The notes: generated from the sequence alone by a model not told the origin. Shown: positions 1 through 9,816, counted from the first letter of the stretch. The stretch is DNA of 37,359 nt from an uncultured Flavobacteriales bacterium (GCA_913062955.1 CAJXZP010000039.1:1-37359), one strand, 5' to 3'. Numbers and translations are program-made.

Positions 1-767
1 GATATAATGTACGCTCACCGCAACGAGTAGTCCAAGAAATGCTTTGGGTTAAGGAACATTTTGGGGTGAGCAAGTACTGGATGTGTGATGACATTTTTGG
101 TTTAAAACCGGGATGGGTACAGACCTTTCACGAGGAATTAAGAAAAAAGGATTTAACCATCCGATATAAAATCCAAAGTAGAGCCGATTTATTATTGAAA
201 GAAAATAATATTGATGCTTTAGTGAGATCTGGACTCGAAGAAGTATGGATTGGGGCGGAAAGTGGTTCGCAAAAAGTACTGGATTCTATGGATAAAGGAA
301 CCACTATTGAACAAATTGAAACGAGTACCGCTTTATTGCAATCTAAAGGGGTACGGGTAGCGTACTTCTTACAATTTGGATATTTGGGAGAAACCAAAGA
401 AGACATTGATGCTACCATGGATATGTTACTTCGGAATATGCCGGATAATATTGGGGTAAGTGTGTCGTACCCTTTACCAGGCACCCCCTTTTATGAAACG
501 GTAAAAACCCAATTAAACGCCAAAGCGAATTGGACCGATTCGGACGATTTAGCCATGCTATTTCAAAACACTTTTAATCAGGAGTATTATAAATTACTAC
601 ATCGATACGTACATAAGGTATATCGAAATGAACAAGCCAAAAAATGGCTGCAAACAGAAAAAATATTTTCTCCAACAGGGTTGAAAATGGTGGCTAAACG
701 AATGGCATACACCCCGTTAATACCTCTTATGAAAACCCGATTGAAACAATTAAGTAACGTCAACTAA
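1..767 (+). CDS. B12-binding-type radical SAM protein, C-terminal part (5' truncated)
   Basis: The reading frame is open from base 3, with no stop before the first internal ATG at 39, so the gene starts outside the window and only its C-terminal ~255 residues are visible. The part seen covers the later radical SAM barrel, including a WIGAESGSQ segment and a GYLGETKEDI segment. Both align by eye with the C-terminal half of the 458-residue radical SAM protein at 1552-2928 (IGAESGSQ, GYPTETKEDI), so the two are paralogues. The Cys cluster and any B12-binding domain would lie upstream. The stop overlaps the next start as TAATG, which suggests translational coupling in one operon. The substrate is unknown; related proteins methylate or rearrange unactivated carbons in lipid and natural-product pathways. 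Confidence 0.85.
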   Translation, partial: YNVRSPQRVVQEMLWVKEHFGVSKYWMCDDIFGLKPGWVQTFHEELRKKDLTIRYKIQSRADLLLKENNIDALVRSGLEEVWIGAESGSQKVLDSMDKGTTIEQIETSTALLQSKGVRVAYFLQFGYLGETKEDIDATMDMLLRNMPDNIGVSVSYPLPGTPFYETVKTQLNAKANWTDSDDLAMLFQNTFNQEYYKLLHRYVHKVYRNEQAKKWLQTEKIFSPTGLKMVAKRMAYTPLIPLMKTRLKQLSNVN

Positions 768-1552
768 TGAGCGCTGATTTTGATCATATCGCATCCGATT
801 ACGATGCCAGTTTTACGCACACTCCTATTGGAAAGGCCCAACGTAATGTGGTTTTTGCACAATTAGACCAAATGGGACTAAATTGGGAAGGACTAAAAGT
901 TTTAGAGCTGAATTGTGGTACGGGGGAAGATGCCCATCAATTGGGTGAAAAAGGAGCCCATGTTTATGCGACAGATATTTCACCAGAAATGATCCGTCAA
1001 GCGACTGAAAAAAACAGCCATCACTCCAATGTTCAGTGCGAAGCTCTGGATATTACACATTTGGAAACCTACCGCCCCACAGAAAAGTTTGATCTCATCT
1101 TCTCCAATTTTGGAGGTTTAAACTGCTTAGATCGATCGCAATTGAAAGCATTTTTGGATACGGCATCTACAAGACTCGCAAAGAACGGCAAGCTGGTGCT
1201 CGTAATTATGCCCGAGTTTTGTGCGTGGGAATCTCTTTATTTTTTAGCTAAGTTTAAATTCCCGCAGGTTTTTAGACGTAAAAACAAGAAGGGTATTCTT
1301 GCGAATGTAGCGGGTAAAGAGGTGAAAACATATTACTATTCTCCGCTTAAAATGGTGCAGTGGGCACATACTTTAAAACTGCATTGGATTGCCCCTGTGG
1401 GATTTTTTCTTCCTCCTTCTTATTTGAATCCATTTTTTGCCAATCGTCTAAAAACGATTGATTTTCTTCAAAAAAGAGACGAAAAAGCATCCAATTCTTT
1501 TCATTTATCCGGTCTATCGGATCATTACCTAATTAGTTTAATTGCACGATAA
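767..1552 (+). CDS. class I SAM-dependent methyltransferase
   Basis: A 261-residue protein with a typical Rossmann-type methyltransferase N-terminal half. Motif I (LELNCGTGEDA, about residues 46-56) binds SAM, and an acidic residue at the end of strand 2 (D70 in ATDIS) would bind the ribose. Its C-terminal third has no motif I can name. It begins inside the stop codon of the upstream radical SAM gene (TAATG) and ends in the same way on the next gene (TAATG), so it is firmly embedded in the operon. Placement between two radical SAM genes suggests methylation of the same product those enzymes act on, on O or N or as a tailoring step. That substrate assignment is inference. Confidence 0.85.
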   Translation: MSADFDHIASDYDASFTHTPIGKAQRNVVFAQLDQMGLNWEGLKVLELNCGTGEDAHQLGEKGAHVYATDISPEMIRQATEKNSHHSNVQCEALDITHLETYRPTEKFDLIFSNFGGLNCLDRSQLKAFLDTASTRLAKNGKLVLVIMPEFCAWESLYFLAKFKFPQVFRRKNKKGILANVAGKEVKTYYYSPLKMVQWAHTLKLHWIAPVGFFLPPSYLNPFFANRLKTIDFLQKRDEKASNSFHLSGLSDHYLISLIAR

Positions 1553-2928
1553 TGGATGTATTTTTAACACACGGATACTTTATCAAGGAAGATGCAATTG
1601 AGCAAAAAATCATGCGTCCTTATCCCCCATTGGGATTGTTATATTTATCCGCCTATTTAAAAACAGAACACCTTAAGGTAAAGGTATTTGATTCCACTTT
1701 TTCAGATTACCGATTATTACAGAAGTCCTTAATAGAGGAACAACCTAAAGTCATCGCTATTTATGCCAATTTGATGACCAAGGTGAATAATATTCGCTTG
1801 ATGCAATGGATCAAATCCCAACCCGCACTCACCCAATCTAAAGTGGTTATGGGAGGTCCAGATGTAACCTATAATTGCGATAACTATTTACAAAACGGAG
1901 CCGATTTCTTGGTTATTGGAGAAGGAGAGCAAACGTTGTCGGAATTAGCATTAGCGCTTATTTCAGAATCCGGTTTTACCGAAATTACAGGCATCGCCTA
2001 CCTTCACAAGAACCAACTTGTACAAACCGAAGCCCGCATAAAAATCAAAGATGTAAATCAATTACCCGAACCCGATAGAGAGGCTATTGATTTAAGTTTA
2101 TACTTAAATGCCTGGAAAGATTTTCACGGCACCAACACATTAAACATCTCCACACAAAGAGGTTGTCCTTATACGTGTAAATGGTGTAGTACGGCTGTAT
2201 ACGGAAAGAGCTATCGTAGACGTTCCGCTCCATTGGTAGTCAAAGAAATTCAAGGGTTAATAAAAAATTACAATCCCGACTCATTATGGTTTGTAGACGA
2301 TGTTTTTACGGTGAACCACAAATGGTTAGGCGAACTCCATCAAGAATTTAAAACCCATTCCATTTTTATTCCATTCGAGATCATTACCCGAGCGGAACGG
2401 TTGAATGATACGGTTTTACAACAACTCAAAGAAATGGGTTGCAGCAAAATTTGGATTGGTGCCGAAAGTGGCTCTCAGCGAATTATTAACGAAATGGATC
2501 GTAGAGTGGATATCAATCTCGTTCGGGATATGATTATCCGAACCAAAGAATTTGGAATTCAAACCGGGACTTTCATTATGGTAGGATATCCTACCGAAAC
2601 TAAGGAAGACATTGATTTAACGGTAAAGTATCTAAAAAAAGCCGATCCGGATAGTTTTACAATTACGGTCGCTTATCCGATTAAAGGAACGGGGCTTTAC
2701 AACCAAATTGAGGACCAAATCACCACCCATCTCGACTGGAGCAAATCTACCGATAGGGACATTGATTTCTCTCGTACTTATTCCCGTAGGTTTTACAATT
2801 ACGCAGTAAACCATGTGGTAAACGAAGTAAATTCAGCGAAAGAATTCCGTAAGGGAAATACTTTTAAGGCCCTCAAATTCAAAGGAAAATCTTTAGCCGC
2901 TACAGCCCTAATGAAGGTATTATCATGA
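1552..2928 (+). CDS. B12-binding domain-containing radical SAM protein
   Basis: A complete 458-residue protein. Residues about 1-150 look like a cobalamin-binding Rossmann domain (PPLGLLYLSAYL near the start, then GGPDVTY and IGEGEQTL). The radical SAM barrel follows, with the CxxxCxxC [4Fe-4S] motif at C205, C209 and C212 (RGCPYTCKWC). Further landmarks are WFVDDVF, IGAESGSQ and GYPTETKEDI. This is the architecture of class B radical SAM methyltransferases and their relatives. It is paralogous to the truncated protein at the window start. It shares TAATG with the upstream methyltransferase and ATGA with the lipoprotein gene downstream. Substrate unknown. Confidence 0.92.
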   Translation: MDVFLTHGYFIKEDAIEQKIMRPYPPLGLLYLSAYLKTEHLKVKVFDSTFSDYRLLQKSLIEEQPKVIAIYANLMTKVNNIRLMQWIKSQPALTQSKVVMGGPDVTYNCDNYLQNGADFLVIGEGEQTLSELALALISESGFTEITGIAYLHKNQLVQTEARIKIKDVNQLPEPDREAIDLSLYLNAWKDFHGTNTLNISTQRGCPYTCKWCSTAVYGKSYRRRSAPLVVKEIQGLIKNYNPDSLWFVDDVFTVNHKWLGELHQEFKTHSIFIPFEIITRAERLNDTVLQQLKEMGCSKIWIGAESGSQRIINEMDRRVDINLVRDMIIRTKEFGIQTGTFIMVGYPTETKEDIDLTVKYLKKADPDSFTITVAYPIKGTGLYNQIEDQITTHLDWSKSTDRDIDFSRTYSRRFYNYAVNHVVNEVNSAKEFRKGNTFKALKFKGKSLAATALMKVLS

Positions 2929-4046
2929 AATGGTTAGTAATAACCATACTATTTTGTTCGATGATTTCGTGTATTCACGATCCCATTTCGCCCATTCCAG
3001 ATTCACCAGATGAAATTCAATTAAAATGGAATGCTTCGTACGAAAATGATAAAATAGACGATGCCATTCTAGGCTTGAATTGGGCTTTGTCGCAGGTGGG
3101 AGGAAAGAATACCCGTAATTCCACCAATGGATTTGAAATTAATGAGCAGACGATCACTCTTAATTTGAATCAAATTCAATTCTCCGAAAAAGGGTATTTG
3201 GCGATGTTCTCGTTGCATCAATCCCTAAAAAATTCGGAAACGTATTATAAAAATGGAAGTATAGATGTAGGTCGGTATATTACCCTACTTATAGGGTCCT
3301 CCATTCATTATTACCGATTTGTGAACATGCCTGCACATTTGAGCGAAGTGATTTCTAAATACAAGCTTCAACCTCAAAAAGGATTTCTCAATAATTCTGC
3401 CATTTCGCCCAATCATCGAACCCTTGCTTTTTCTGCTCCCGAGCATCTAAACCAGCTTTTCCTTTCCTCCGAAATAGATTCAGTCACAGGACGTACCATC
3501 GAATTTGAGACCATGGAATTGGGTTCGAATGGACAAATAATTTTTGGCATTTTTGATGCCGATAGCCATCTGGTAAATTCAGCAGACCCATCCATCTCGG
3601 CTTCTGGAAAACCGGCCAAATGTATGTGGTGTCATGAAAGTAAAATCAACCCCCTGTTCCGTACACAAAGCGATTCATTAGGTTTCTTAACCGCAAATCA
3701 GTTACGGGATTCCTTAGTCAGCTTTCGACAAATTCACATCGAGTCGCAATCACATTTAAGTTCTGGAATATACTATTCCAAATTGGAAGCCCATGTGCAA
3801 ATGGAATTGCAATACATCCTGTTTAAACAACCCAGCCCAATGCGCTTAGCTAACGAATGGAATATGACCCAAAATAAGGTAGAAACACTATTGGCAAATC
3901 AGCCTCGGTTTACGTATCCGGAGTTTCCATTTTTACCAGCAGGATACATCCGAAACAACATCGAATCCTACGCTCCCTTTATTGGATTACTCACCTCGAA
4001 AAGTGTTCGAGAACCTTCACCTTACGAAGTCAATTACATTGATTAA
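2925..4046 (+). CDS. predicted lipoprotein with one CXXCH haem-binding motif
   Basis: A 373-residue protein with a hydrophobic N-terminus ending in a probable lipobox (MISC, Cys16), so it is expected to be a membrane-anchored, exported lipoprotein. Residues 233-237 read CMWCH, a c-type haem attachment signature, so it could be a mono-haem cytochrome-like protein, although the rest does not resemble a standard cytochrome c domain I recognise. The start overlaps the upstream radical SAM stop by four bases (ATGA). Its operon place, among cytoplasmic radical SAM enzymes and a membrane glycosyltransferase, is unexpected. It might be an envelope redox or binding partner, but the role is unknown. 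Confidence 0.8.
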   Translation: MKWLVITILFCSMISCIHDPISPIPDSPDEIQLKWNASYENDKIDDAILGLNWALSQVGGKNTRNSTNGFEINEQTITLNLNQIQFSEKGYLAMFSLHQSLKNSETYYKNGSIDVGRYITLLIGSSIHYYRFVNMPAHLSEVISKYKLQPQKGFLNNSAISPNHRTLAFSAPEHLNQLFLSSEIDSVTGRTIEFETMELGSNGQIIFGIFDADSHLVNSADPSISASGKPAKCMWCHESKINPLFRTQSDSLGFLTANQLRDSLVSFRQIHIESQSHLSSGIYYSKLEAHVQMELQYILFKQPSPMRLANEWNMTQNKVETLLANQPRFTYPEFPFLPAGYIRNNIESYAPFIGLLTSKSVREPSPYEVNYID

Positions 4047-5613
4047 TTCCAAATCCATAACGTCACTTATATTGCGTACATGGTATTTCCTACCCTTACT
4101 TCTTTTATGTGCCATCTATACATGGAAATCCACTTTCGCACCTATAGGCGATTTCGGAAACTATTATTATGCTGGTCAATTTTTACAGCAGGGTATTTTT
4201 GATTCAAACATCTATTTCCCAGAATATTTCAATACCAAAATTTTCGACCTTAATCAACAGTATTCCTTTTTGAGTTTTGCTCCCAACTCTCCTTTTATTG
4301 CGCTTCTTTTTGCCCCACTTTCTTTCTTTTCGGTTCCCATAGCTAAACTTGTATTTTCACTATTCAGCGTATTTCTATTCCTCTATAGTTTAGTTCAGCT
4401 TAACAAGTCCTACCCCCTTTCAAAATGGACCATCGCCCTTCTACCTATTTTGATTTTTGTTCCCCTAAAGAATCAAATTTTATTCGGGCAGCTCTATTTT
4501 GTTTTGTTTTTTCTATTGACCATGGGATTCTTGGCCTACAAAAAGGAACGTTGGACCTTCCTTTCCATCTGGTGGGGACTGGCAATTATGCTGAAGATTT
4601 TCCCGGTCATTCTTATCCTATTCCTACTTCTAAATGGAAAAATAAAAGGACTCGTTTACCTAATAATCAGTAGCACGATTCTTCTTTTCATAACCCTACC
4701 ATTTACAGGATGGCATCCGTGGGTCTATTTACTAACAGAGGTACTTCCTAGAGCGAATGCGGGTGAAATTGCGGGAGAATATGTAGATCACTACCAGTCC
4801 GTTTTCATGTTCTTAAAACGCCTTTTGGTATTTCATCCCGTAGAAAACAATTCCATTGGATTTAACGCACCTTTCCTATTTAAGCCTATTATTTTAGCCT
4901 TCAAATTAATGGGAATAGCGACCCTTAGTTTTTTAACCTGGAAAGAAAAAAATAACCTCATCACCTTTTCTTTATGGTTAATACTTAGCTTGTTATTAAC
5001 TGCTTATGGAAGTACGTATTCATTTCTTCTATTCCTTCCATTCGTTTGGGCCGTGCCCCAACTTCGGATTCCGTTTAATGCCCAAAGTGCCCTGCTCCTA
5101 CTTCTGGGAATAGCCTTTAACAGCTCCCTTTTTCCGCTAATGCATTTTCCTTTCCAATACCTTCGGATGTTTATTTTTATGGCACTATTTGTTGGAATAA
5201 TTCTTCGGTACAGAAATTCAATCCCCTTAAAGAAAATAGCTTTCGCAGTTACCTTAGGATCCTTCGTTTGCATCCCATTCTTTAAAATAACAACGAACGA
5301 ACCCTATGCAACATCCTTCTCCATGCCCATTCTTACCTATAATTACCGAATAAAAAATAATCTACTCACCTATTTTTATTGGAATAAAAATGGACCACAG
5401 AAAGAAACTATTTCATATCCAATAACGTCTGTATCCACTTCTGGTATTGAAATTATTGAAAATCAAATACTTTATAATAATCAGCCATTAACAAATTCGT
5501 CTTCTACTAAAAAAGAAGCCCGATTAATTAATGGCCATCATATCTTATATTTATCCGATGCAGGGAGAGGTATCGGATTTTATCAACTGAGAATAATCGA
5601 CATTGAAAAATAA
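4039..5613 (+). CDS. GT87-like (DUF2029) integral-membrane glycosyltransferase
   Basis: A polytopic membrane protein of about 525 residues with roughly ten hydrophobic segments. An early periplasmic GDFGNYYYAG segment and the motif order resemble GT87/DUF2029 enzymes, which use polyprenyl-phosphate-linked sugars as donors. The last ~100 residues are more polar and could form a small outer domain. There is no in-frame ATG near the N-terminus; possible starts are TTG at 3982, 4039 or 4072. I chose 4039 because it overlaps the lipoprotein gene by only eight bases and precedes the first membrane helix. It overlaps the next radical SAM gene by 11 bases. Sugar addition to the operon product is inferred. 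Confidence 0.75.
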   Translation: MINSKSITSLILRTWYFLPLLLLCAIYTWKSTFAPIGDFGNYYYAGQFLQQGIFDSNIYFPEYFNTKIFDLNQQYSFLSFAPNSPFIALLFAPLSFFSVPIAKLVFSLFSVFLFLYSLVQLNKSYPLSKWTIALLPILIFVPLKNQILFGQLYFVLFFLLTMGFLAYKKERWTFLSIWWGLAIMLKIFPVILILFLLLNGKIKGLVYLIISSTILLFITLPFTGWHPWVYLLTEVLPRANAGEIAGEYVDHYQSVFMFLKRLLVFHPVENNSIGFNAPFLFKPIILAFKLMGIATLSFLTWKEKNNLITFSLWLILSLLLTAYGSTYSFLLFLPFVWAVPQLRIPFNAQSALLLLLGIAFNSSLFPLMHFPFQYLRMFIFMALFVGIILRYRNSIPLKKIAFAVTLGSFVCIPFFKITTNEPYATSFSMPILTYNYRIKNNLLTYFYWNKNGPQKETISYPITSVSTSGIEIIENQILYNNQPLTNSSSTKKEARLINGHHILYLSDAGRGIGFYQLRIIDIEK

Positions 5614-7123
5614 AATCATCATATTCAATCCACAGAGTGCCAATTCAAAGCATAGAATTCCAAATTCTATTCTTCAAATTGGAGCGTCTGTTCATGGCCA
5701 TCACGACTACATTTTAGTGGATGGAAACTTAGAAAAAGATCCGCTAGAAAAAATCATTAATTTGGTAAAATCAGGAGAATACGGATATTTCTGTTCTTCC
5801 GTAATGCCTGGACCTCAACTGCGACAGGCTATTCCGTTTACCAAAAAGATCAAGGAGGATTTCCCCGAAATAACCACCATTTGGGGTGGTTATTTTGCCT
5901 CCAACCAATACCAAGTTTGTATGGACTCCGGAGTGGTTGATTACATCATTAATGGCCCTGGTGACGTGGCTTTCCCTACCTTGATTAAGGAACTGGAGAA
6001 AGGCAATACCACCGAATTATCTAACATAAAGAATGTGATTTATAGAGATGCTACCGGAACGGTTCAAAAAACAGCGAAGGAACCTCTTTTAGATCAAGAT
6101 GCCTTGGCTCCATTACCATACCAGCACCTGGACAAATTCTATTCCGTAAAGAATTATTTGGCCAAAACATTTATGGGCGGAACCACACTTTCCTACCATT
6201 CGAGTATGGGATGTCCGTTTTCATGCTCGTTTTGTGGCATTGTTCCCATTTTTAATGCTTCTTGGAAAGGAAAATCGGCTGAAGGGATGTATTCGGATAT
6301 TAAATACTTTAAAGATCACTATGGGATTGACGCCATTGAGTTTCACGACAATAATTTCTTCACCTCTAAAAAACGGGTGGTGGAATTTTCGAAACTTATT
6401 TTAAATGATAACATCAAATTTTGGGGAGAAGGCAGAATTGATACCATCAATAAATACTCGGACGAAGATCTAATCCTGATGAAAAATGCGGGCTGCACCA
6501 TGATTTTCTTAGGTGCCGAAACGGGTAACGATGAAGTTCTAAAACAAATGAACAAAGGCGGAACACAATCGGGTCAAATGATCCGGGATTTTGCGGCACG
6601 AATGAAAAAAGTAGGTATCATACCGGAAATGTCTTTTGTACTTGGAATGCCTGCAGATACGGAAGAACAAGTGTACAAGCAGATTTTATGGGATATCAAT
6701 TTCATTAAAGAAATCAAGGAAATCAATCCAGATACCGAAATCATCATTTACTTGTACAGTCCAACACCGACAGAAGGATCGGACTTATACCAACAAATAT
6801 TGGATGCAGGTTTTAGCTTTCCGTCTACATTAGAGGAATGGATTTCTCCGAGTTGGGAAAACTTTGATTTACGAAAAAACCCATTAACACCTTGGTTAAA
6901 GCCATATATGATTGATATTATCAAAGATTTTGAAACCGTACTTAATGGGAAATACCCAACGGTATCGGACTTTAGAATTAAGGGATATAAAAAATCGCTT
7001 TTACAATTGGCATCCAACTGGCGTTACAAAACAGGTTTCTATAAACTTCCATATGAAATCAAGGTATTACACAAAATTTGGAAATACAGACAACCCGAAA
7101 TTGAAGGGTTTTACTCGGAATAA
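5603..7123 (+). CDS. B12-binding domain-containing radical SAM protein
   Basis: A 506-residue protein with an N-terminal cobalamin-binding-like domain (IIIFNPQS start, then WGGYFAS and NGPGDVAFP at about 90-130). The radical SAM barrel follows, with Cys204, Cys208 and Cys211 (GCPFSCSFC). LGAETGNDEVL and LGMPADTEEQV match the later barrel strands. The start must be TTG at 5603, because the first strand of the N-terminal domain begins immediately and no ATG is available. It overlaps the glycosyltransferase gene by 11 bases and abuts the next methyltransferase (stop at 7121-7123, ATG at 7124). It is more divergent than the other two radical SAM proteins of the operon. Substrate unknown. Confidence 0.92.
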   Translation: MKNKIIIFNPQSANSKHRIPNSILQIGASVHGHHDYILVDGNLEKDPLEKIINLVKSGEYGYFCSSVMPGPQLRQAIPFTKKIKEDFPEITTIWGGYFASNQYQVCMDSGVVDYIINGPGDVAFPTLIKELEKGNTTELSNIKNVIYRDATGTVQKTAKEPLLDQDALAPLPYQHLDKFYSVKNYLAKTFMGGTTLSYHSSMGCPFSCSFCGIVPIFNASWKGKSAEGMYSDIKYFKDHYGIDAIEFHDNNFFTSKKRVVEFSKLILNDNIKFWGEGRIDTINKYSDEDLILMKNAGCTMIFLGAETGNDEVLKQMNKGGTQSGQMIRDFAARMKKVGIIPEMSFVLGMPADTEEQVYKQILWDINFIKEIKEINPDTEIIIYLYSPTPTEGSDLYQQILDAGFSFPSTLEEWISPSWENFDLRKNPLTPWLKPYMIDIIKDFETVLNGKYPTVSDFRIKGYKKSLLQLASNWRYKTGFYKLPYEIKVLHKIWKYRQPEIEGFYSE

Positions 7124-7780
7124 ATGAAAAAATTCGTCCAGAAATTAATTCACCCATTTTATAAACGTTACCATTTTTGGTATCACAGGAAACCTCGTAA
7201 GTACCGTTTTAAAAAGGTGTATACGATGGTGCAACCGGGAGTATTCTCTCCTAAAAACACCATCAGTACCAAAGTATTTCTGGACTATATCACCTCCTTA
7301 GATTTACACCAAAAATCCGTTTTAGAACTGGGATGTGGAAGTGGTATCCTTTCTATTCAAAGCGCTTTTCAAGGAGCTCGTGTTACCGCATCAGATATAA
7401 ACCCAAAGGCAATTGATTCTGTAGAAATAATCGCAAAGAAACAAGGCCTTCACGTTTTGGGAGTTTTAAGCGATCTATTGGAAAAACTGCAGGGGCACGA
7501 ATTCGACTATATTTTCATTAATCCACCGTATTATCCAAAAAAACCGCATAATCTTGAAGAAAACGCCTGGTTTTGTGGAGAAAACTTTGAGTTTTTTCAA
7601 AAAATGTTTTTGCATTTTTCAGGAATAGATACCCAAAAAGTAAAGCTGTTAATGATTTTATCGGATGCCTGCGATTTGGATGCCATCACTAAAATTGCCA
7701 AAGCCAACCAACTTCAATTAAAAGAAGTTCATCGCGTCCAATTAACGTTTGAGGTCAACTCCATTTATCGGATTGCGTAA
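7124..7780 (+). CDS. class I methyltransferase with NPPY motif
   Basis: A 218-residue SAM-dependent methyltransferase. Motif I is VLELGCGSG (about 66-74), the acidic post-II residue is D91 (SDINP), and motif IV is NPPY at 133-136. NPPY is characteristic of enzymes that methylate planar nitrogens, such as PrmC, TrmN6 and RsmC relatives, although some small-molecule enzymes carry it too. A basic N-terminal stretch of about 30 residues precedes the fold. It starts directly after the stop of the upstream radical SAM gene and is the last gene of the operon; 93 non-coding bases separate it from ruvB. It could act in the operon pathway or be a housekeeping RNA/protein methylase; I cannot decide. Confidence 0.8.
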   Translation: MKKFVQKLIHPFYKRYHFWYHRKPRKYRFKKVYTMVQPGVFSPKNTISTKVFLDYITSLDLHQKSVLELGCGSGILSIQSAFQGARVTASDINPKAIDSVEIIAKKQGLHVLGVLSDLLEKLQGHEFDYIFINPPYYPKKPHNLEENAWFCGENFEFFQKMFLHFSGIDTQKVKLLMILSDACDLDAITKIAKANQLQLKEVHRVQLTFEVNSIYRIA

Positions 7781-7860
7781 TTAAAGTCCCAATTGGTGAA
7801 TATTTTACCAAAAAATCGGAATTACTAATTAAACCATAGAAACGCACGCAGCCACTTTGT

Positions 7861-7868
7861 TACATTTG
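7861..7868 (+). promoter_or_regulatory. candidate -7 element upstream of ruvB
   Basis: TACATTTG matches the Bacteroidota -7 consensus TAnnTTTG and ends five bases before the ruvB ATG. With the usual distance to the transcription start, the mRNA would begin at or very near the start codon, so it may be leaderless. I found no clear -33 TTTG at the expected distance. Confidence 0.45.
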
Positions 7869-7873
7869 TAAAT

Positions 7874-8896
7874 ATGAACGAATACTTGGATGCGGATCCT
7901 GAACATCTATCGGGTTCAGATAGAGATTTGGAAAAGGTTTTAAGACCTAAATCATTTGATGACTTTACAGGTCAAGATCATGTGGTGGAAAATCTAAAAG
8001 TATTTGTAGAGGCCGCCAAATTACGGGAGGAAGCATTGGATCATGTATTGCTTCATGGACCTCCAGGATTAGGGAAAACTACCCTTTCCAATATCATTGC
8101 CAATGAATTAGGGGTAGGTATAAAAATCACTTCCGGACCTGTTTTGGATAAACCAGGCGATTTAGCCGGCTTACTTACCAATTTAGAAGCCAACGATGTT
8201 TTATTTATTGATGAGATCCATCGATTAAAGCCTATTGTAGAAGAGTTTTTATACTCGGCTATGGAAGACTATAAAATCGATATTATGATCGATACAGGAC
8301 CCAATGCGCGTACCGTTCAAATTGAACTAGAACCCTTCACTTTAATTGGAGCCACTACACGTTCGGGTTCATTAACAGCACCTTTACGTGCCCGTTTTGG
8401 AATCAATTCTAGATTAGCCTATTACAATTCCGATTTACTAGCGACCATTGTGACTCGTTCAGCCGATATTTTAAGTGTACGTATCGATGTTGAAGCGGCT
8501 CAGGAAATTGCATCTCGTAGTAGAGGGACTCCTCGTATTACCAATTCATTATTAAGAAGAGTACGTGATTTTGCGCAGATTAAAGGGAATGGCACCGTAG
8601 ATTTAAAAATCACGCATTTCTCTTTGGATGCGTTGAATGTAGACAAACATGGGCTCGATGAAATGGATAATAAAATCTTGTCTACCATTATTGACAAATT
8701 TAGTGGCGGCCCAGTTGGTTTAACCACGATATCTACCGCAGTGGGCGAAGATGCCGGAACCATCGAAGAAGTATATGAACCCTTTTTAATTCAAGAAGGA
8801 TTTTTAAAACGTACTTCCAGAGGTCGGGAGGTAACCGGATTAGCGTACAAACATTTAGGTAGAAATCGTCCATACGATCAATCCCGATTATTTTGA
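7874..8896 (+). CDS. ruvB: Holliday junction branch migration ATPase RuvB
   Basis: A 340-residue protein of normal RuvB length. It is the hexameric motor that, with RuvA, migrates Holliday junctions during recombinational repair. Walker A is [10 protein letters not shown] (61-70) and Walker B is FIDEIHR (111-117, D113/E114). The sensor/arginine-finger region reads [18 protein letters not shown], and the C-terminal winged helix ends in a conserved RxRGREVT-type segment followed by LGRNRPYDQ. The ATG at 7874 follows a TAnnTTTG element by five bases. It overlaps queG downstream by four bases (TTGA). ruvA and ruvC are not in the window. Confidence 0.98.
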   Translation: MNEYLDADPEHLSGSDRDLEKVLRPKSFDDFTGQDHVVENLKVFVEAAKLREEALDHVLLHGPPGLGKTTLSNIIANELGVGIKITSGPVLDKPGDLAGLLTNLEANDVLFIDEIHRLKPIVEEFLYSAMEDYKIDIMIDTGPNARTVQIELEPFTLIGATTRSGSLTAPLRARFGINSRLAYYNSDLLATIVTRSADILSVRIDVEAAQEIASRSRGTPRITNSLLRRVRDFAQIKGNGTVDLKITHFSLDALNVDKHGLDEMDNKILSTIIDKFSGGPVGLTTISTAVGEDAGTIEEVYEPFLIQEGFLKRTSRGREVTGLAYKHLGRNRPYDQSRLF

Positions 8897-9816
8897 AAAT
8901 AAATGCGCACCAGGGATTTGCCATTCAACAAAAATCAGAAGAATTAGGGTTTTCGTTATTTGGCGTTTCTAAAGCTGGTTTTTTAGAAGAAGAAGCTCCC
9001 AGATTAGAATCCTTTCTAAAAAATAACAGCCATGGCGAAATGGATTGGTTAGCCAATAATTTTGACAAACGTACCGACCCCACTTTATTGGTAGATGGTG
9101 CAAAAACGGTTATTTCACTCGGTTTAGAATACCTACCCGCATTACCTTTACCCCAAGACGACACCTACAAAATTTCCAAATATGCCTATGGTAAAGACTA
9201 CCATAAGGTCATCAAAAAAAAGCTCATTGAATTACTACATTTCATTCAAGAAGAAGTGGGAGAGGTAAACGGCAGAGCCTTTGTAGATTCCGCTCCGGTT
9301 ATGGAAAAAGCTTGGGCACAAAGAAGTGGCCTAGGTTGGATGGGCAAAAACACCCTGATTCTAAATCGAAAAAAAGGATCCCAGTTCTTTATAGCAGAGC
9401 TTATCGTGGATCTAGAACTGGAAGAAACGGGCCCGGTCAAAGATTTATGTCGGACCTGTAATTTATGCGTAGAAGCGTGCCCTACCGATGCACTCAGTAC
9501 TCCATACCAAATAGAGGCTACTAAATGTATTTCTTACCTCACTATCGAGCTAAAAAACGAAATTCCAATGGAGTTTAAAGGCAAAATGGCGGATTGGATT
9601 TTCGGGTGCGATATTTGCCAAGATGTGTGTCCATGGACTAAGAATTCCCAACCTACCTTAGAGCCTTCGTTTAACAGATATGTGGGCTGGAAGGACTACT
9701 CCAAAAGAGATTGGCAAGAAATTACCGAAGATGTGTTTTTGAAGGTATTTGCTGGAACTCCGGTTATGCGTGCAAAGGTTGCGGGATTGAAGAAGAATAT
9801 TGCATTTTTGGGGTGA
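8893..9816 (+). CDS. queG: epoxyqueuosine reductase QueG
   Basis: A 307-residue cytoplasmic B12- and Fe-S-dependent enzyme that reduces epoxyqueuosine to queuosine in tRNA wobble position 34. The first ferredoxin-like cluster is C186, C189, C192 and C196 ([12 protein letters not shown]); the second is around C239, C242 and C246 ([10 protein letters not shown]). The catalytic-region landmark [16 protein letters not shown] is present. It is at the short end for the family, lacking the long C-terminal extension of some homologues. The start is TTG within the ruvB stop; no in-frame ATG lies nearby. The cobalamin dependence parallels the B12-type enzymes upstream but probably reflects general metabolism. 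Confidence 0.96.
   Translation: MKINAHQGFAIQQKSEELGFSLFGVSKAGFLEEEAPRLESFLKNNSHGEMDWLANNFDKRTDPTLLVDGAKTVISLGLEYLPALPLPQDDTYKISKYAYGKDYHKVIKKKLIELLHFIQEEVGEVNGRAFVDSAPVMEKAWAQRSGLGWMGKNTLILNRKKGSQFFIAELIVDLELEETGPVKDLCRTCNLCVEACPTDALSTPYQIEATKCISYLTIELKNEIPMEFKGKMADWIFGCDICQDVCPWTKNSQPTLEPSFNRYVGWKDYSKRDWQEITEDVFLKVFAGTPVMRAKVAGLKKNIAFLG

Noticed and set aside
128-484. Minus-strand open frame of 118 codons
   Set aside because: It lies fully inside the truncated radical SAM gene on the other strand, and its translation is low-complexity Ser/Leu-rich with no motif.
7790-7816. TTGGT/ACCAA hairpin after the radical SAM operon as a terminator
   Set aside because: On the plus strand it is followed by A, not T. 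It could only work on the minus strand, where no gene ends.
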